A DNA stretch of 64,000 nucleotides from Alnus glutinosa (taxonomy: Eukaryota; Streptophyta; Magnoliopsida; Fagales; Betulaceae). The translations under genes were made by a program, and so were the position numbers. The notes below the pieces were generated by a model that saw only the letters and a program-made list of their open reading frames with translations, did no database searches and was not told where the DNA came from. Shown here one piece after another: positions 21,940 to 34,200 of this stretch (within the stretch, counting starts at the first letter, position 1; every line of letters starts with the position of its first letter). The DNA lies in the NCBI RefSeq assembly GCF_958979055.1, contig NC_084889.1, positions 28,784,261 to 28,848,260 of the forward strand. The letters run 5' to 3'.

Positions 21940-22130
21940 GGATTAAAATCCTTTCAATTATTGTTCGAATTTAAGAGAATTCAGGTAAGTGATTGTGAGA
22001 GACTACTTATATAGGACCCGCTTCACTAAATAAAAATTGGGTTGTCCAACCACTTATCCGGTCAAGTTGGTCTCATAAGTAATTTCTTACTATCACTTAA
22101 ACAAATAATTATAGAAGATTTTTTTCCATT
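21940..22130. mobile_element. hairpin MITE, family M1, copy 1
   Basis: GTGATTGTGAGAGACTACTTAT, AAATAAAAATTGGGTTGTCC and ACCACTTATCCGGTC are shared with the copies at 31.27 and 32.10 kb. The outer arms (AATTATTGTTCGAATTTAAG / AAACAAATAATTATAGAA) pair with each other. About 190 bp, no coding capacity. Confidence 0.75.
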
Positions 22131-22439
22131 AAAAATTAAAAAGTAATTTTTGTTGGAAACTGCCCCTAATTAATGGGGCAATTATTTGTTATTTTATTTT
22201 TTAAGGAATTAATAGGTCAATATTGGTGGTATATAGGTCTGACTTTGATGTCAGTTTCGTAGCAACTTCGTATGTTAGGACGCCCATGCATGTTTTGGTT
22301 TCTTCCTCTAATTAAAGCAAGGAATCTCGAGGATGGAAGCTTGGGGGTAATATATGCAACTTGCAGCTCCATTATATGGGAAGAGGATCTAGCTGTACGA
22401 TTATAACACGTGTAAATCCTACGTGTATTACAATTAATT

Positions 22440-22470
<31 letters not shown>

Positions 22471-22729
22471 TTCAAATCAATCCTTTTCCGTCCAACTGAT
22501 CTGTAAGATTTCTGTTTATTCTTCTAATGAAGGCCTAACAAAATTATAATTCCACCTCTAACAAAATAATTACAAAAAAATGCCACGTCAGAAAATGACA
22601 TAAAAGCCACAAATAAATAAATGTAAATACTGATAATAAAGACGAATTGAATGACCGTGACTCACGGGGTTGTATTGAAATTAAATTATTATCAATATAT
22701 ATTAAAACCATAACCAACACACAGAAATT
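22131..22729. other. intergenic stretch
   Basis: No supported gene. Includes an (AT)n tract near 22442-22470. Confidence 0.4.
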
Positions 22730-23122
22730 GTAGGACCTAGCAGGAATCACTAAAGCCAATACCCAAGAGAGGGCCCGGTTGGACCTGGAAAGCATGGCCC
22801 AAACCCTCAAACCCGGCGACGCTTTATGTCGATATGATCGAACCCAGGAAATTAGGATCGGATTTCAATCCACTAAAGGAGGTCGATAACCCGATGAACT
22901 CGGAGCAATTGCCCAGTTAGCCACTCAGATCTAGGAGCATTCGATTAGGTCAATAACACCGCATATAAGTAGGACGAGAAAATGTGAGGCATGCATCATC
23001 ATCTTCTTCTCCCTTCACCATCGGTTAAACATTCTATTATTCTCGTATTAACTTAGGCATCGGAGGTGCTTCATCGGCGAGCACCAGTGAAATACTCTAA
23101 TCACTTTTTCTCCATTGCAGAT
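22730..23122 (+). repeat. possible LTR fragment (solo LTR remnant)
   Basis: Starts TGTAGGACCTAGC and ends near TCCATTGCAG. In between it has a TATAAGTAG box near 22965, then CATCGGAGGTGCTTCATCGGCGAGCACC. This R/U5-like sequence resembles the 3' part of many plant gypsy LTRs. No second LTR, PBS or coding region was found. Confidence 0.3.
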
Positions 23123-23634
23123 GGAGCTCCTTCCTAAAAGGCGGCCTGAAGTCACTGTAGTAATCCGAACACCATCAGAAGCTAAAAATATTAATGAAAT
23201 AGTGGAACTTTGGATAGTTGTAGGTGTACGTACGTCAACATGTCAATTGCGTTTCTTAAGGGTAATTTTATTTTATTTTATTTTATTTTTTTAAATGTAT
23301 TACACACACATGGATTAAGATCGAGCCTCTCAACTCTCGGATTTGGATTATGTGCTATTAAAAAAAAAAAAAAAATCCAGATTTAACTTTAGTTTCTTTT
23401 TCTTTTTTTCTCATAAAGAATTTAAATTAAATCTGGACCGTCGTCCTACCGCACCGAATTACAATTTCAAGTGAAAATAGTTCATATTAGATTAATAGAT
23501 CTAATAATTAATGTATATATTTTCACGTTATTTAAAATTTTAAATAATGCATTGATCATTATGTACACTATTAATTAAATGCAATGAAATAAATACTCTC
23601 AATTTCACTTCAAGCAAAAAAGATCCTATATTTC
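23123..23634. other. intergenic stretch
   Basis: No gene. Contains inverted TTAAATCTGGA-type pieces (about 23370-23440) around a poly-A/poly-T core, possibly a small degraded hairpin element. Confidence 0.35.
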
Positions 23635-24391
23635 TTAGAGCATTCACAGCAGCTTCCTTAAGAGCACTAGCAACAGTTACCTTATATTGGTTCCCTTCCC
23701 TATATTTATGAAAAATTTCATGAAAAACATAAAAAAACCTACAACAACAGATGCCCTATATATATTTAGACGAAGGGGTTGTGAATGAATAGTAATTCTC
23801 TATATATACATGTCTACTATTTATTCCTTATGTATTATTTTCATATAAAAAAAATATATTTAATTGATATAGGGAAGAGAGAAAAAGTAGGAAAGAGAGA
23901 AAAATAATAAAATAAGAGTAAAAAAATTATATTTAATTGATATAGGGAAATGTAAGAGCATCCCCAGCAGCTTCCCAACCATTTTTAAATATAGGAAACA
24001 AAACTGCTTTTTACTTCCCAATCAAAAAATACTCCACATCAGCTTCCTTTTATTTTTCTCTATATCATTAAATTATTATTATTTTTTTACTTTTACTTTA
24101 ATTAAAAGTAGGAAAAAGAAGATAAAGTAGGAGAGAGATAATATATTTTTTTACCTTTACTTTAATTAAAAGTAAGAAAGAGAAATAAAGTATGAGAGAT
24201 CGATATAATATATTTTGTGAATAAACAATTGAATGAAAAGTGAATATTGCTTTTAAAAAAGTACTATTCACTTTCCAGGGAAACAAAAATTTTAGTGAAG
24301 CTGCTGTGGAGAGGTTTTTATAACTTTCTTGAAATTTTTTCTAAAACTTAGGGAACAGACCTCTTTAGAGAAGCTGCTGTGAATGCTCTAA
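23635..24391. mobile_element. MITE with GAGCATTCACAGCAGCTTC termini (family M2)
   Basis: Left end TTAGAGCATTCACAGCAGC at 23635 and its exact complement at 24372-24391 frame about 757 bp with no coding capacity. Inside are further partial ends (AAGAGCACTAGCAACAG near 23669; AAGAGCATCCCCAGCAGCTT near 23952; GAAGCTGCTGTGGAGAG near 24297), so at least one related copy is nested. Confidence 0.85.
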
Positions 24392-24409
24392 ATGAACTTA
24401 TTGTGGGTT

Positions 24410-24845
24410 TTTTTTTTTTATAGGAAAGTAAAAAGTATTTTTGTTCCCTAAATATAAGAAAAATGGTTGGGAATCTGCTGCTAGTGCTCTAAAGGGGGCT
24501 TGTTCTCTAAGTTTTAGGGAAAATTTCAATAAAGTTACAAAAATCTCTCCACAGCAGCTTCCCTAAAATTCAATTGTTTATTTACAAAATATATTATCTC
24601 TCTCCTATTTTATTTCTCTTTTATACTTTTAATTAAAGTAAATGTAAAAAATATATTATCTTTCTCATACTTTATCTTCTTTTTCCTACTTTTAAATGAA
24701 GTAAAAGTTAAAAAAATAATATTTTAATGATATAGGAAAAAATGAAGGGAAGCTGCTGTTGGATGTTTTTTGATAGAAAAGTAAAAAGTAATTTTATTCC
24801 TTATATTTAAGAAAAATTGTTTAGAAGCTTCTAAGAATGTTTTTA
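24410..24845. mobile_element. further nested M2-family MITE pieces
   Basis: GGGAATCTGCTGCTAGTGCTC (24470-24490) and CTCTCCACAGCAGCTTCCC (24545-24563) repeat ends of the neighbouring element in opposite orientation. GAAGCTGCTGTTGGATG (24748) and AGAAGCTTCTAAGAATG (24822) mark a further decayed end. Confidence 0.7.
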
Positions 24846-25116
24846 GGGCCCGAACAAGTGGGCTCCACAAACAATCCGAACGACCATTGTATTTGTCGGA
24901 GATCTGATCCAATTCAAATTAACAGATCTCCTTCTTGCCAAAGGAAAAAATAAAAAATAAAAACAAAGAAAAAAAAAAGAAAAAGAAAAAGAAAGATTTA
25001 CTTGTGACTCACGGACAACTGTGGCAATTTGCACGCTCCAATGTCAACCCAAAAGGTAAGATTTCCGAAACCGGAAAGAAAAGTAGTAGTAGCTAGAAAG
25101 AGCCTTATTTGTGATG

Positions 25117-25127
25117 TATATATATAG
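25117..25127 (+). promoter_or_regulatory. TATA box of the GH17 gene
   Basis: TATATATATAG about 75 bp upstream of the ATG at 25199. Confidence 0.5.
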
Positions 25128-25198
25128 AAAAGATTGAAGAGGATTTTGCTGTGTGTTATTCCAATTGATTCGCGAGTCTCTGTTGCGAAGAATCCATC

Positions 25199-26901
25199 AT
25201 GGACTTCTGTCTGCTTATTGTTCTTCTTGTTTCTACTACCGTGTTGCCTGCAATGGTTTCCGGTTCCCTTGGAATCAACTACGGTCAGATTGGAGACAAT
25301 CTTCCGGCGCCCGAGCACGCTGTTCCTCTCATTCAGTCCATCGGTGCCACAAAGGTGAAGCTTTACGACGCAAATCCGCTGGTTCTTGGTGCATTCGCCA
25401 ACACCGACATTGAGTTCACCGTCGCGCTTGGCAACGAACGCTTATCGGAGATGCGCGATCCACTGAACGCCTTAACTTGGGTGAGATCGAACGTCCAACA
25501 ATACTTGCCCGACACGAAAATTACCCGCATCATGGTTGGGAACGAAGTTCTGACTCTAGGCGACATTGCTTTGAGCGACAGCCTCGTCGCCGCCATGCAA
25601 AGCATATACGGTGCACTCGTTGCTTTAGGGTTAGACGAGAAGATCAAGGTAGGTATATTAAAAAATAAATTAAATGATTAAATTTAATCTATTTTTATCA
25701 GTTTAATTTTATAGAATAAGGGTCTATTTGAGTTTGCGATTTTAAAAAGTGCAATTTGAAAATGCATATAATTAATTAAGTTTTTGGCAAAATTATAGTT
25801 TGACCTTTAAAATCACAGTTTAGTATTTAGAATTGTGTATTTTTAAAAAGCATCCCCTTATCTGCAATTTGAAAACGTAAATTTTCTATGTTTTCAAATC
25901 GTAATTTTTTTAAAAACACACTACCAAACCATATATTTAATGTGATTTGATTTAAATTAAATCGCACTTTGTTTAATTATGAAATCGTAATGCCAAACAT
26001 ACTTTTAAGTAGCGTTTTAACATGATATCAAAGAAATTAGATCTACGTAAGTAATCTCTTCTTTCAATTAAATATTTTTATTAAGGGAGAGAAGACACGT
26101 GGTGACGTGAGTGAAGACGAGTATTAGAATATAGAAATCGAATAATTAAATTGTTTGTTTTTTTTTTTTTTTTAGTAGCTTAAATTTATGGCATAAGTGG
26201 TAATTTTACAGGTAACCACGGCACACTCCTTCAACGTGATCGGAAACTCCTATCCTCCATCCGCCGGAGCCTTTAATCAAGATCTAACCGGCTATATAAC
26301 TGAAATCTTGAAGTTCCACAAGCAAACGGGTTCACCTTTCTGCATCAATATTTACCCGTATTTTGCATACAAGGCAAACCCAAAGGAAATTCCTCTTGCT
26401 TACGTTCTCTTTGAGCCGAACAACGGGGTTGTGGATTCGAATACCAATCTCCTCTATGATAACATGTTATTTGCGCAGATTGATGCTGTTTATTTTGCGC
26501 TATCTCTGTTGGGTTATAAGGATGTCTCTGTTTGCGTGTCGGAGACTGGTTGGCCATCGAAGGGCGACGCCGATGAGGCCGGAGCTACACGTGATAACGC
26601 AGCAAAGTACAACGGCAATTTGATAAAGATGATTGCTGAAAATAGGGTGACACCACCAATGAGGCCAGGCTCGGATTTAGACGTGTATATTTTTGCGTTG
26701 TTTAACGAAAACATGAAGCCCGGGCCAATGTCAGAGAGGAACTATGGACTGTTCAAGCCTGACACATCGCCGGTCTATTCCGTTGGACGACAGACCCCAG
26801 CAGAATTAGTTTTCAATTCATCTGGCATCAACTGCATTGCTCTAAAGCTAGCTAAAGTGATAACTTGGTCTTTATTTTATTTTATTTTATTCTTTTTGTA
26901 A
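25199..26901 (+). CDS. glucan endo-1,3-beta-glucosidase, GH17, likely GPI-anchored
   Basis: Cleaves beta-1,3-glucan (callose and related polymers) at the wall or membrane surface. Exon 1 is 25199-25648 and exon 2 is 26212-26901, joined AAG|GTAGGT ... TTACAG|GTAACC in phase 0, giving 379 aa. Residues 1-22 are a signal peptide; the mature part begins SLGINYGQIGDNLP. The acid/base Glu is E116 in IMVGNEVL and the nucleophile is E261 in VCVSETGWPS. Family blocks NPYPYF-like (INIYPYFAYK) and FALFNENMKPGP are present. The C-terminus after FNSSG is hydrophobic (WSLFYFILFFL), as in the GPI-anchored glucanase-14 group, and no X8/CBM43 module is present. The 563-bp intron contains a MITE. The gene is flanked by the two PAP paralogs on the opposite strand. 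It appears intact. Confidence 0.94.
25720..26002. mobile_element. MITE within the GH17 intron
   Basis: Ends GGTCTATTTGAGTTTGCGAT (left) and, on the reverse strand, GTATGTTTGGCATTACGATT (right) form imperfect terminal inverted repeats around about 280 bp of AT-rich DNA that can fold on itself. The termini resemble plant GGTCTGTTTGG-type MITEs. Confidence 0.65.
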
Positions 26902-26955
26902 AAGCAGAAGGTGAAAGTAGATCTATACATAGAAGTTTTAATGTAATCGGAGAAG

Positions 26956-27021
<66 letters not shown>

Positions 27022-27274
27022 ATATTATAAGTTATAACAATAACCCAATTTTCTCCACAAGTTTATTATTAATCAATAGATAAATACTTTTTGGCATTCC
27101 AGCATCCGTTGGCATACAAGTTAACATGCTCCATTCATCCTTAAATAATCCACTTTAATTTGATTGCTTTTGGTTTCCACAACTTCTTTATATCAATTAC
27201 TTAAGATCACCTGAATTACTAATTAAGAACATAATATACTAAAAAAAGGCAATCTTATTGCTAGTATAACTGTA

Positions 27275-27308
<34 letters not shown>

Positions 27309-28582
27309 TTATGAATAAGAGTTAAATTAAAGGAAAAAAATGCAAAATCAATTTACGTGGTTATACCGAATTTGCAATAAGCTCTTTAGAGTTTAAAAAG
27401 TGACTTAAAACTCTTCATAATTAATAACCATAAATGACAAATACTCCCCACCCAAAACTTCCGTTACGGTCAAAGTGTAACATTAGCACCAATAATGATA
27501 CCATACGTGTCTCCTTTTTTTTGATAAGAAAAAAATTAAAAAAAATAAATAGAAGGATGAGTAAAATGTGAGTTTTGGCCGCTCACACAAAAAAATTTAG
27601 TTCCGCCCCTCCTCTTTTGGGTTCTTTTGGTGCATTTGGGTATTGAATTTTTGAAATCAGAATTAAATTCTTATTCTATTTACTAGTTTTGAGATTTGAC
27701 TTCTTAAAAAAAGTTGAATAAAATATTATTTGTTTTGAAAAAGTAGAATAAAATATAATTTATTTTTTAAAAAAGTAGAATCAGAATTATGTTTTCAAAA
27801 TTTCGATGTCAAACACGGTAATCCCTAAAGCCACCGTCTCTTGTACAATGCACAGCAGTAGTGTTTTATTAACGAAAAGTTTGGACTCTGAGGCTTCATT
27901 TATGATGTGGTGCTTTTGAAGAATGTACACCTTAAAGAGTGAAAAATCATTTTTTTTTTTCCTGGTAATGAGATGACCAGCTTTTTGTGCAAATAATGAT
28001 GAAGCTTTGTCATAAGCTACCCAAAAGTGAAATTTGTAGGCATTATTTACTTTGTTTGTTTATACTTTATATGGTTGGTGTTCATTTTGTTCCCAAAAGT
28101 GAAACTTTATAGAAGTATCAAAACCTTCTTCCACAGGCAGAGCTGCCAAGTTTCTCTCATAGAATTCCAGCTCTCTGAGTGCCTGGAATTAGAAGGTATG
28201 GCATCCCAGAAAGCTACTATTGTGGTAGTCTGGTAGAGATTTAAAGAGCAAAGTCATGGTAAAATGATCTAATATTGTGCATCTGATTTTGCAGGGCCTC
28301 AACAACCCTTTATTGGGGCTTCAATTATAACTCTCGGAGATTCTTGGCATTTTGTGAAATTAACTTTGTCAAAAGCTTTTCTTCATAATTATGCCCTGAA
28401 AGCATGTTTGGAAGTTTCATTTTTCAGACATGTACTCCAATGGCCTGTGTGTCAAAGGCAGCAACATTTCACACTATACATTTTGAAGTACATGGGAGTA
28501 CATGTATGAAGTTATTGATTAATCACCAAGGCATACACAAATTTAGAACAAGGTAGGTTTGCCATGCACTTGGTTCGAAACT
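26902..28582. other. intergenic stretch between GH17 and PAP B, with simple repeats
   Basis: Holds a 62-base poly-T run (26958-27019) and an ATT microsatellite (about 27276-27307). A probable small MITE (about 27625-27825) has ends GTGCATTTGGGTATTGAATT and ACCGTGTTTGACATCGAAAT on opposite strands. No supported gene. Confidence 0.5.
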
Positions 28583-30438
28583 TCATGTAGATGAGTGAAA
28601 ATGCTTCTTGGTACTCCATCTGTGCAAAATGTTGCCAAAAACATCATAGAATACAATCTCTGCATCCAACTGGGTCAACTGGACAGACATGAAACCCTGT
28701 CCATCATAGAAGAAGTTTAGACCTTCTTTGTTATGTCCTTTAATGTCTCCCCTCCATGCCTTGGACCCAGCTCCACTAGTTAGAAATTGTATAGAGCTGC
28801 AACAAGTTTCACAGCATTAGCCAAATGCACTGCTCTCAGTTTTAACAAATGGTGCAAAAGTTACATTTTGTTTACCTGTCCGTGTCGCCGATATGCTCAA
28901 GGCAATGGTCATGGCCATTCATGTAAAAATCAACATTGTTGGCCTGCGATTTTACAATGAAACTAAATTTTTTTTAGATTCAATTAATAAATTTTCAAAC
29001 CCTTTTGTTCTTCCATTGTCTATAAGAACAGAGAGAGTGACAATTTCAGTAACCTGAAGGATTGGAAGCAGCCGCCTTTTAAGTTCCTCTGTATCCCCAT
29101 GATGTCCAACACTTCTGATGGCATGGTGACCAACAACAATCTTCCACTTTGCAGTTGATTTCTTCAATGCTGATTCTACATCCTGTTACAAAAATTCATA
29201 AAGAATATAGATAGTGGTCTTTATTAACATACAATTAGCGTTAAAGTATTGATTAAATGTGATATAACAAGGTATTAGAGCCAGATTTCTTGAGTTCAAA
29301 CCTTGATTCCACAATTTCTATCAGTTTAAGCTTTTGAATAAGTGAGGATTTAACAATTTGAAACAGACTATCGGTAATATACCTTCAATAGGTTGGCAGT
29401 GTAAGCCTTGCGAGAGTGGATGCCCCTCCAGTCATATGTATGGCCCTCCGCATCAGTAAAGTATGCTTTGACAAAAGGAGTGGTGTCCACAAATAAAATC
29501 TCAGCTAATTCTACAAAAAAGAAGCAGATGAAGAGGAAAGAAAGCTAAATATGGTTGGGTTTCAAAAGTTTCAATGTCATTAGATAATAGATTATAGCCC
29601 TGCATTGAGATATGCTTGAATGTAAGAGCTAATTACCAGAATTCACAATAAAAGATCTGAGGCAAAGCCATCTACTATCAATTTGCCTAAGGACAGGGCT
29701 CAATTGTGCCTCTGCATTGCCTCTATAATCATGGTTTCCCAAAACTGCATAGGAATTAAATTAAATTAAATTAAATTAAATATAATTGCTCAATGCTTTG
29801 CAAATAAGTGAAAAGCAAATAGTGATTTTTCTTTTATCCATATAATCAAAGTAGTTGGTACTTGCCGCTGTACCACTGCTTCTGTAGGCTATTGGCTGTG
29901 TAGATTCTGCTAAATGACTCCTCAAATGCTGTGTCCTCTTCACTAGTCAACCCATTATCATAGAAATTATCTCCTGTGGAAACTACAAAATCTATGTCTA
30001 GCTTCCCTCCAATCCTTCCCATCTGCAAGCAAGAACCATAACAAACACACGAGTAAAAATATATTTATGCCTGCTCTGCCCAACCCACAAAGGAACAAAT
30101 ATAAAAGAGAAAGAAAAATTATTGGTTTTTACAAACACATAACCTTCATGAATTCAACAAAAGCTTTCCTGAGTTGTCATATATACAAATTACTCAAAAC
30201 ATTGGAAATAAAAAAAAAAAAAAAAAAATACAAGATTTAGAACCTGATGAGCAACTTCTGATTGGTTGAAAGCCCCTCTTCGTCCCCAGTCCCCAAGGAC
30301 CAAAAAGCTAAGCGATCCATCAATCTTTGTGGGGTGTTCAAATCTTTGAAGCTCTGCAGATGTGAAGAAGAAACAGAGGCCAAAGGTAATGGCGAAGAGA
30401 AGGGACAGAGCCATGGATTTTTTATACCAAGCTGCCAT
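28583..30438 (-). CDS. purple acid phosphatase, small single-domain type (PAP B)
   Basis: Secreted acid phosphatase, paralog of PAP A. Seven exons: 30438-30244, 30022-29866, 29744-29637, 29510-29383, 29182-29054, 28943-28876, 28796-28583. Exon lengths (195, 157, 108, 128, 129, 68, 214) are identical to PAP A, again 332 aa. Signal peptide about residues 1-28 ([14 protein letters not shown]). Metal motifs are intact: LGDWG (D50), GDNFY (D83, Y86), GNHDY (N121), VGHH (H215, H216), NGHDHC (H250, H252). Intron 2 begins GCAAGT instead of GT; all others are GT-AG. Using the nearby GTACC instead would shift the frame, so the GC donor is needed. The tail ([14 protein letters not shown]) is closer to the family norm than that of PAP A. 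Confidence 0.95.
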
Positions 30439-30564
30439 CTCTCTTCAGACTTCAGAGGAGATCCAAGAGAGACCAAAGAATAAATGACTCGAATAATGTA
30501 ACGAATAAAATATTTCAACAATGGAAGACTGGTAGGTATCTTTGCAACGTCTAAATGCACTGCC

Positions 30565-30572
30565 CTTTTATA
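30565..30572 (-). promoter_or_regulatory. TATA box of PAP B
   Basis: Minus strand TATAAAAG, 127 bp upstream of the ATG at 30438, matching the PAP A arrangement. Confidence 0.65.
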
Positions 30573-31269
30573 GGCAGGAAAAAGTTGGCAAATTAAACAA
30601 GAAGATGACGAAAGAAATTAATTCCAGAATTTTAAAATATTAATTTAAATAATTAAATTAACTTTTTTCTATTGGTTTTCGAGATAATACATCTCACACA
30701 CGTGAAGGAGAATATTACATGTTAATATAAATAATTAAATTCACATCAGAAATCTCTAGTTTTTTATTAGGCTTGTTAATACATAAATAAAAATCCTAGG
30801 ATTTTACAAACAGAATTATAAACTTCTTGAAACAGGAATTTTTTTTTTTTTTTTTTTTAGTACATTAGATAAGAACAAGGAACAACAACATCACACCTAC
30901 CAAAAAAAAAAAAAAAAAAAAAAGCAAGCTAGAAAAAAAACCAAATTCAAATGCAGAAAGACTAAAAGAAAAAAGTCAATTTTGACAGCGATCGAACCAC
31001 CAACGGTCTTGATAAGAATCTTCGTTGAAGATAGTGTTGGGTGGGATCGCTGCCAACAAAACTGATTGTAACGATCCTTTATGGAAAATGTGGGTGCAAC
31101 CAGGTGACACCCAAATGCAGTAACCAGGTTTAAATTTCCTAACCTAGGGTCGCTAAATTTAGGGAGAAAGAGAGAATTCGACATGTGAGCCAATCCTTGG
31201 AAGGAAAAAGAGAGGATAGACAATAACGAATATCTAATAATACCATAAAGATACGCAAGCCGCACGGAT
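30573..31269. other. upstream region of PAP B and intergenic DNA
   Basis: Poly-T at 30839-30859 and poly-A at 30902-30922. The 30955-31230 part has slightly higher GC and a minus-strand open frame (about 31265-30897) without recognisable domains. Not called as a gene. Confidence 0.35.
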
Positions 31270-31463
31270 TAGGATCTCAATCATCTATAATTATTTATTC
31301 AAATTTTTAGGTGATTGTGAGAGACTACTTATAGAACCCACCTGACCAAATAAAAATTGGATTACCCAACTACTTATCCGGTTTGGTAGGTTCTATAAGT
31401 AGCCTCTCACAATCGCCTGCCCGAATTCTTTTAAATTCAGATAAATAATTATAAATGATCCTA
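31270..31463. mobile_element. hairpin MITE, family M1, copy 2
   Basis: Nearly perfect foldback. AGGATCTCAATCATCTATAA and GTGATTGTGAGAGACTACTT on the left pair with AAGTAGCCTCTCACAATCGC and TTATAAATGATCCT on the right, around a centre with AAATAAAAATTGGATTACCC. About 194 bp. Best preserved of the three copies. Confidence 0.85.
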
Positions 31464-32102
31464 CTCAAGCCGCACACCGAATAACTTATCGTCTAAATTT
31501 TGTAAGGAAAGAAATTGATTTTGCATGAAAATGGGTTCAATAGGTACATTTGTTTAGACCAAAATATGGTTCATTCGAGAAAATATTTTCAGTGAAAAAT
31601 ATTTTTAGAGAAAATCACTCCCTTTCCATTTTTGATTAAGATCCCAAAAATAATATTAAAAATTATTTTTTATTATTTAGTTCGTACAATTTTTTTTTTT
31701 TCATTGTGATTATAAACTATCTAGAAACTACCCTAATTTATCCAACAATATTCAAATTATATATTATTTTTTTTTATTTTTTCTTTGTTTTGAATTTCAG
31801 TGAATTGAATTGGTTTGACAGAGAGATACGCTGCTTGTTTGATGGGCCTCCTCAGCAGCAGGGTTTGGATTTTGGAGGTTGCTGTGAAGTAATGTGGGCA
31901 CTGACAAACAGAGCGCACATGCTTTGCGGTGGATAACGATTGGTTACCCACTACATCGCCGAAAAGACAATGATGAGATATATGCGAATATGCCACCGGA
32001 TAATTGGTCGGAATACGGATCCTGTCGAAGAGCCCATAGAATATTCGGAGCTCAACAGTCACACTTCTTCATTTTTCTCTTTTTGGTTATAATTTTTAAA
32101 TT
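31464..32102. other. stretch between two M1 MITEs
   Basis: A higher-GC passage (31795-32060) has overlapping open frames on both strands, but none shows a known domain or a clear start and splice context. It may be a gene or promoter fragment, unrecognised. Confidence 0.3.
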
Positions 32103-32280
32103 ATAATCGTCTACAATTATTTATTTAGTAGGTAAAAAATTTAGACAGATGATTATAAGAAATTATTTATGAGATACGTCTGACCGAGCAAGTGATTGGA
32201 CAACTTAATTTTTATTTGGTCAGGCGAATCCTTTAAGTAGTTTGGCAAGATAATTGTAGACTATCTTGATTAATTTTTTA
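32103..32280. mobile_element. hairpin MITE, family M1, copy 3 (diverged)
   Basis: TAATCGTCTACAATTATTTA at the left and AGATAATTGTAGACTATCTT at the right form the arms. The centre (AACTTAATTTTTATTTGGTC) matches the other copies in the opposite orientation. Confidence 0.7.
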
Positions 32281-33036
32281 TTTATTCAAATTGTATAGGA
32301 GAAATTATTTCAATTCAGTATATTAAATTAATGTGTTCAAAATATATATAATTTTTTACATGTATTTTTAAAAAGATAAATTCTTGATACCATAATTCTA
32401 TCCCACCAATCATCCTACAAGGTTAATTTGACACTCTCAACAAATCATTCGATTAATTAATCATTGTTAAATAAAAAAAAAAATGTTGATTTGAAATATC
32501 ATATCAACTTTGTTGGATAATTATAAGATAAAAATATAATATATAATATTACTATTTTTAAAATACATGTAAAATTCACATGTTTCATTAAAACTAAATA
32601 TAAAAATAAATGTATAGAAAATATATAAGAAATGTAAGTGTATCATTTCTCGGGCCGGATCACAGCAATCGAGCTGTACTGTTTGACCAACAACGGTGTC
32701 GGTCGCTATCCTATAAAGTGGGTTTGTTGGTTGGTATTGATTTTTGGATTTTCAAAGTCGAACCAATGGGCTGATTGGGCTCAATCGTTCAGCCTAGATT
32801 GGGCTGCAAGGGTCAAGTCAGCCTACCAGATCTGGGCCGAAACATTGCATGTGAGAGAATCATGTAGTTGTGAATTTGGATAGGGATTAGCCTACAATTG
32901 CTTATTTGCGACACTCATTACTTTGACTTTGTTGGGCAATCTCATGCTTAAAAAAAGGATGATTGTGTGATCAAATCCTTTTGTTTCTTGTGCCAATTAT
33001 TTCACTCCAAAATCTCTCACATGAAGATGCAATGTA

Positions 33037-33699
33037 TTAGGGGTACTGTATACGTGCGAATGCGGTTATTTGTAATATTTGTACTTGCATCCACAAAATG
33101 TGAATATCATTTTTAAATATCCGCACCCACACTCGTGTCATTTTTTACTATCTGCATCCGGGCGGTTATTGTGCAAATAGGTAATTGGCTTATTTTAAAA
33201 GCTTTTAAAAATAATTTGACTAATTTTTAGTCTTTTGGGCTTGTTTTGAAAATATAATGCAATACCAAAAATATATAAAATTGAGAAAAAAAAAAAAAAA
33301 AGAATGATGGATACGACTTCAAAATATTCATAGAATCAATGATCACAAGAAACACCTTATGTTTTTTTGTCCATGATTAACAATCAAGCCAACAAACATA
33401 AATTACAAATCCAACATAAAAAAAATAATATTACAAATTCATAAATAAAAAACATAAATTGTCTAAATATAACACATTCATAAGTAGATGTTGATAGCGT
33501 TGTGTTGTGTTGAATATATTAATTATAATATATATAAAAATATTAAATACGCGAATGCGGTTATTAACTTCATCCGCATACCTTAAAAATCATTATCCGC
33601 ACTCGCACTTACGGTTAGTGGTTTTTACTAACTACATTTGCATCCGCATGTGCGAATAGCAGATGCGAGCAGTTAATATTCACCTGCATGTACACTAAG
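33037..33699. mobile_element. hAT-like non-autonomous element with empty-site control
   Basis: Starts TTAGGGGTACTGTATACG and ends GCATGTACACTAAG; on the reverse strand the end reads CTTAGTGTACATGC. Interior has repeated GCGAATGCGG / CCGCATNCGC motifs. Flanking 8-mers GCAATGTA (33029-33036) and GCAATATA (33700-33707) look like a target-site duplication. Block B has a single uninterrupted GCAATAAA at 46516-46523 in the matching context. About 663 bp, no coding capacity. Confidence 0.85.
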
Positions 33700-34200
33700 G
33701 CAATATATGCACTGAATTAGATGTTGTTGTAATATTGCGCGCTTAAGATGACATTTTGTAGCAAGAAAACATAACAAAGATATGTTCATCGTATAAAGTT
33801 TTCATTTAAATTGAGTTCAAAGAAAACATAATGAACATTTTTCCTTGAATAAAAATGATAGACTAACAAATCTTTTAAAATTGGTTGACACGTGTTAGTA
33901 TGTAATCGAAGGGTGTTAATTTTCTTAGTGGTTGTTGTGGCTCTAATTACATGCTAACACGTGTCAATAAGTTGTAAAAATGGTTGTAGATGTATCATTA
34001 CTCATCCTTAAAACACGTAATTCTCAATAAAATTGCATCGTTAGATGAGATCTGAATCCCATGTTATTCACCGCCCAAAGAGGAGGGGGTAGGGGTAATA
34101 ACATAAGAGTTGTGAGAGGGAATGTCCTACTCGCACAGAAGATTTCACAGGTAAACCCCTTGCTCGGACGATAGAGCTCCCCTGTTCAGACAAGAGATCG

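Noticed and set aside
29855-29866. GT donor at GTACC for PAP B intron 2
   Set aside because: It would shift the reading frame into exon 3; the GC donor gives the same exon length as PAP A.
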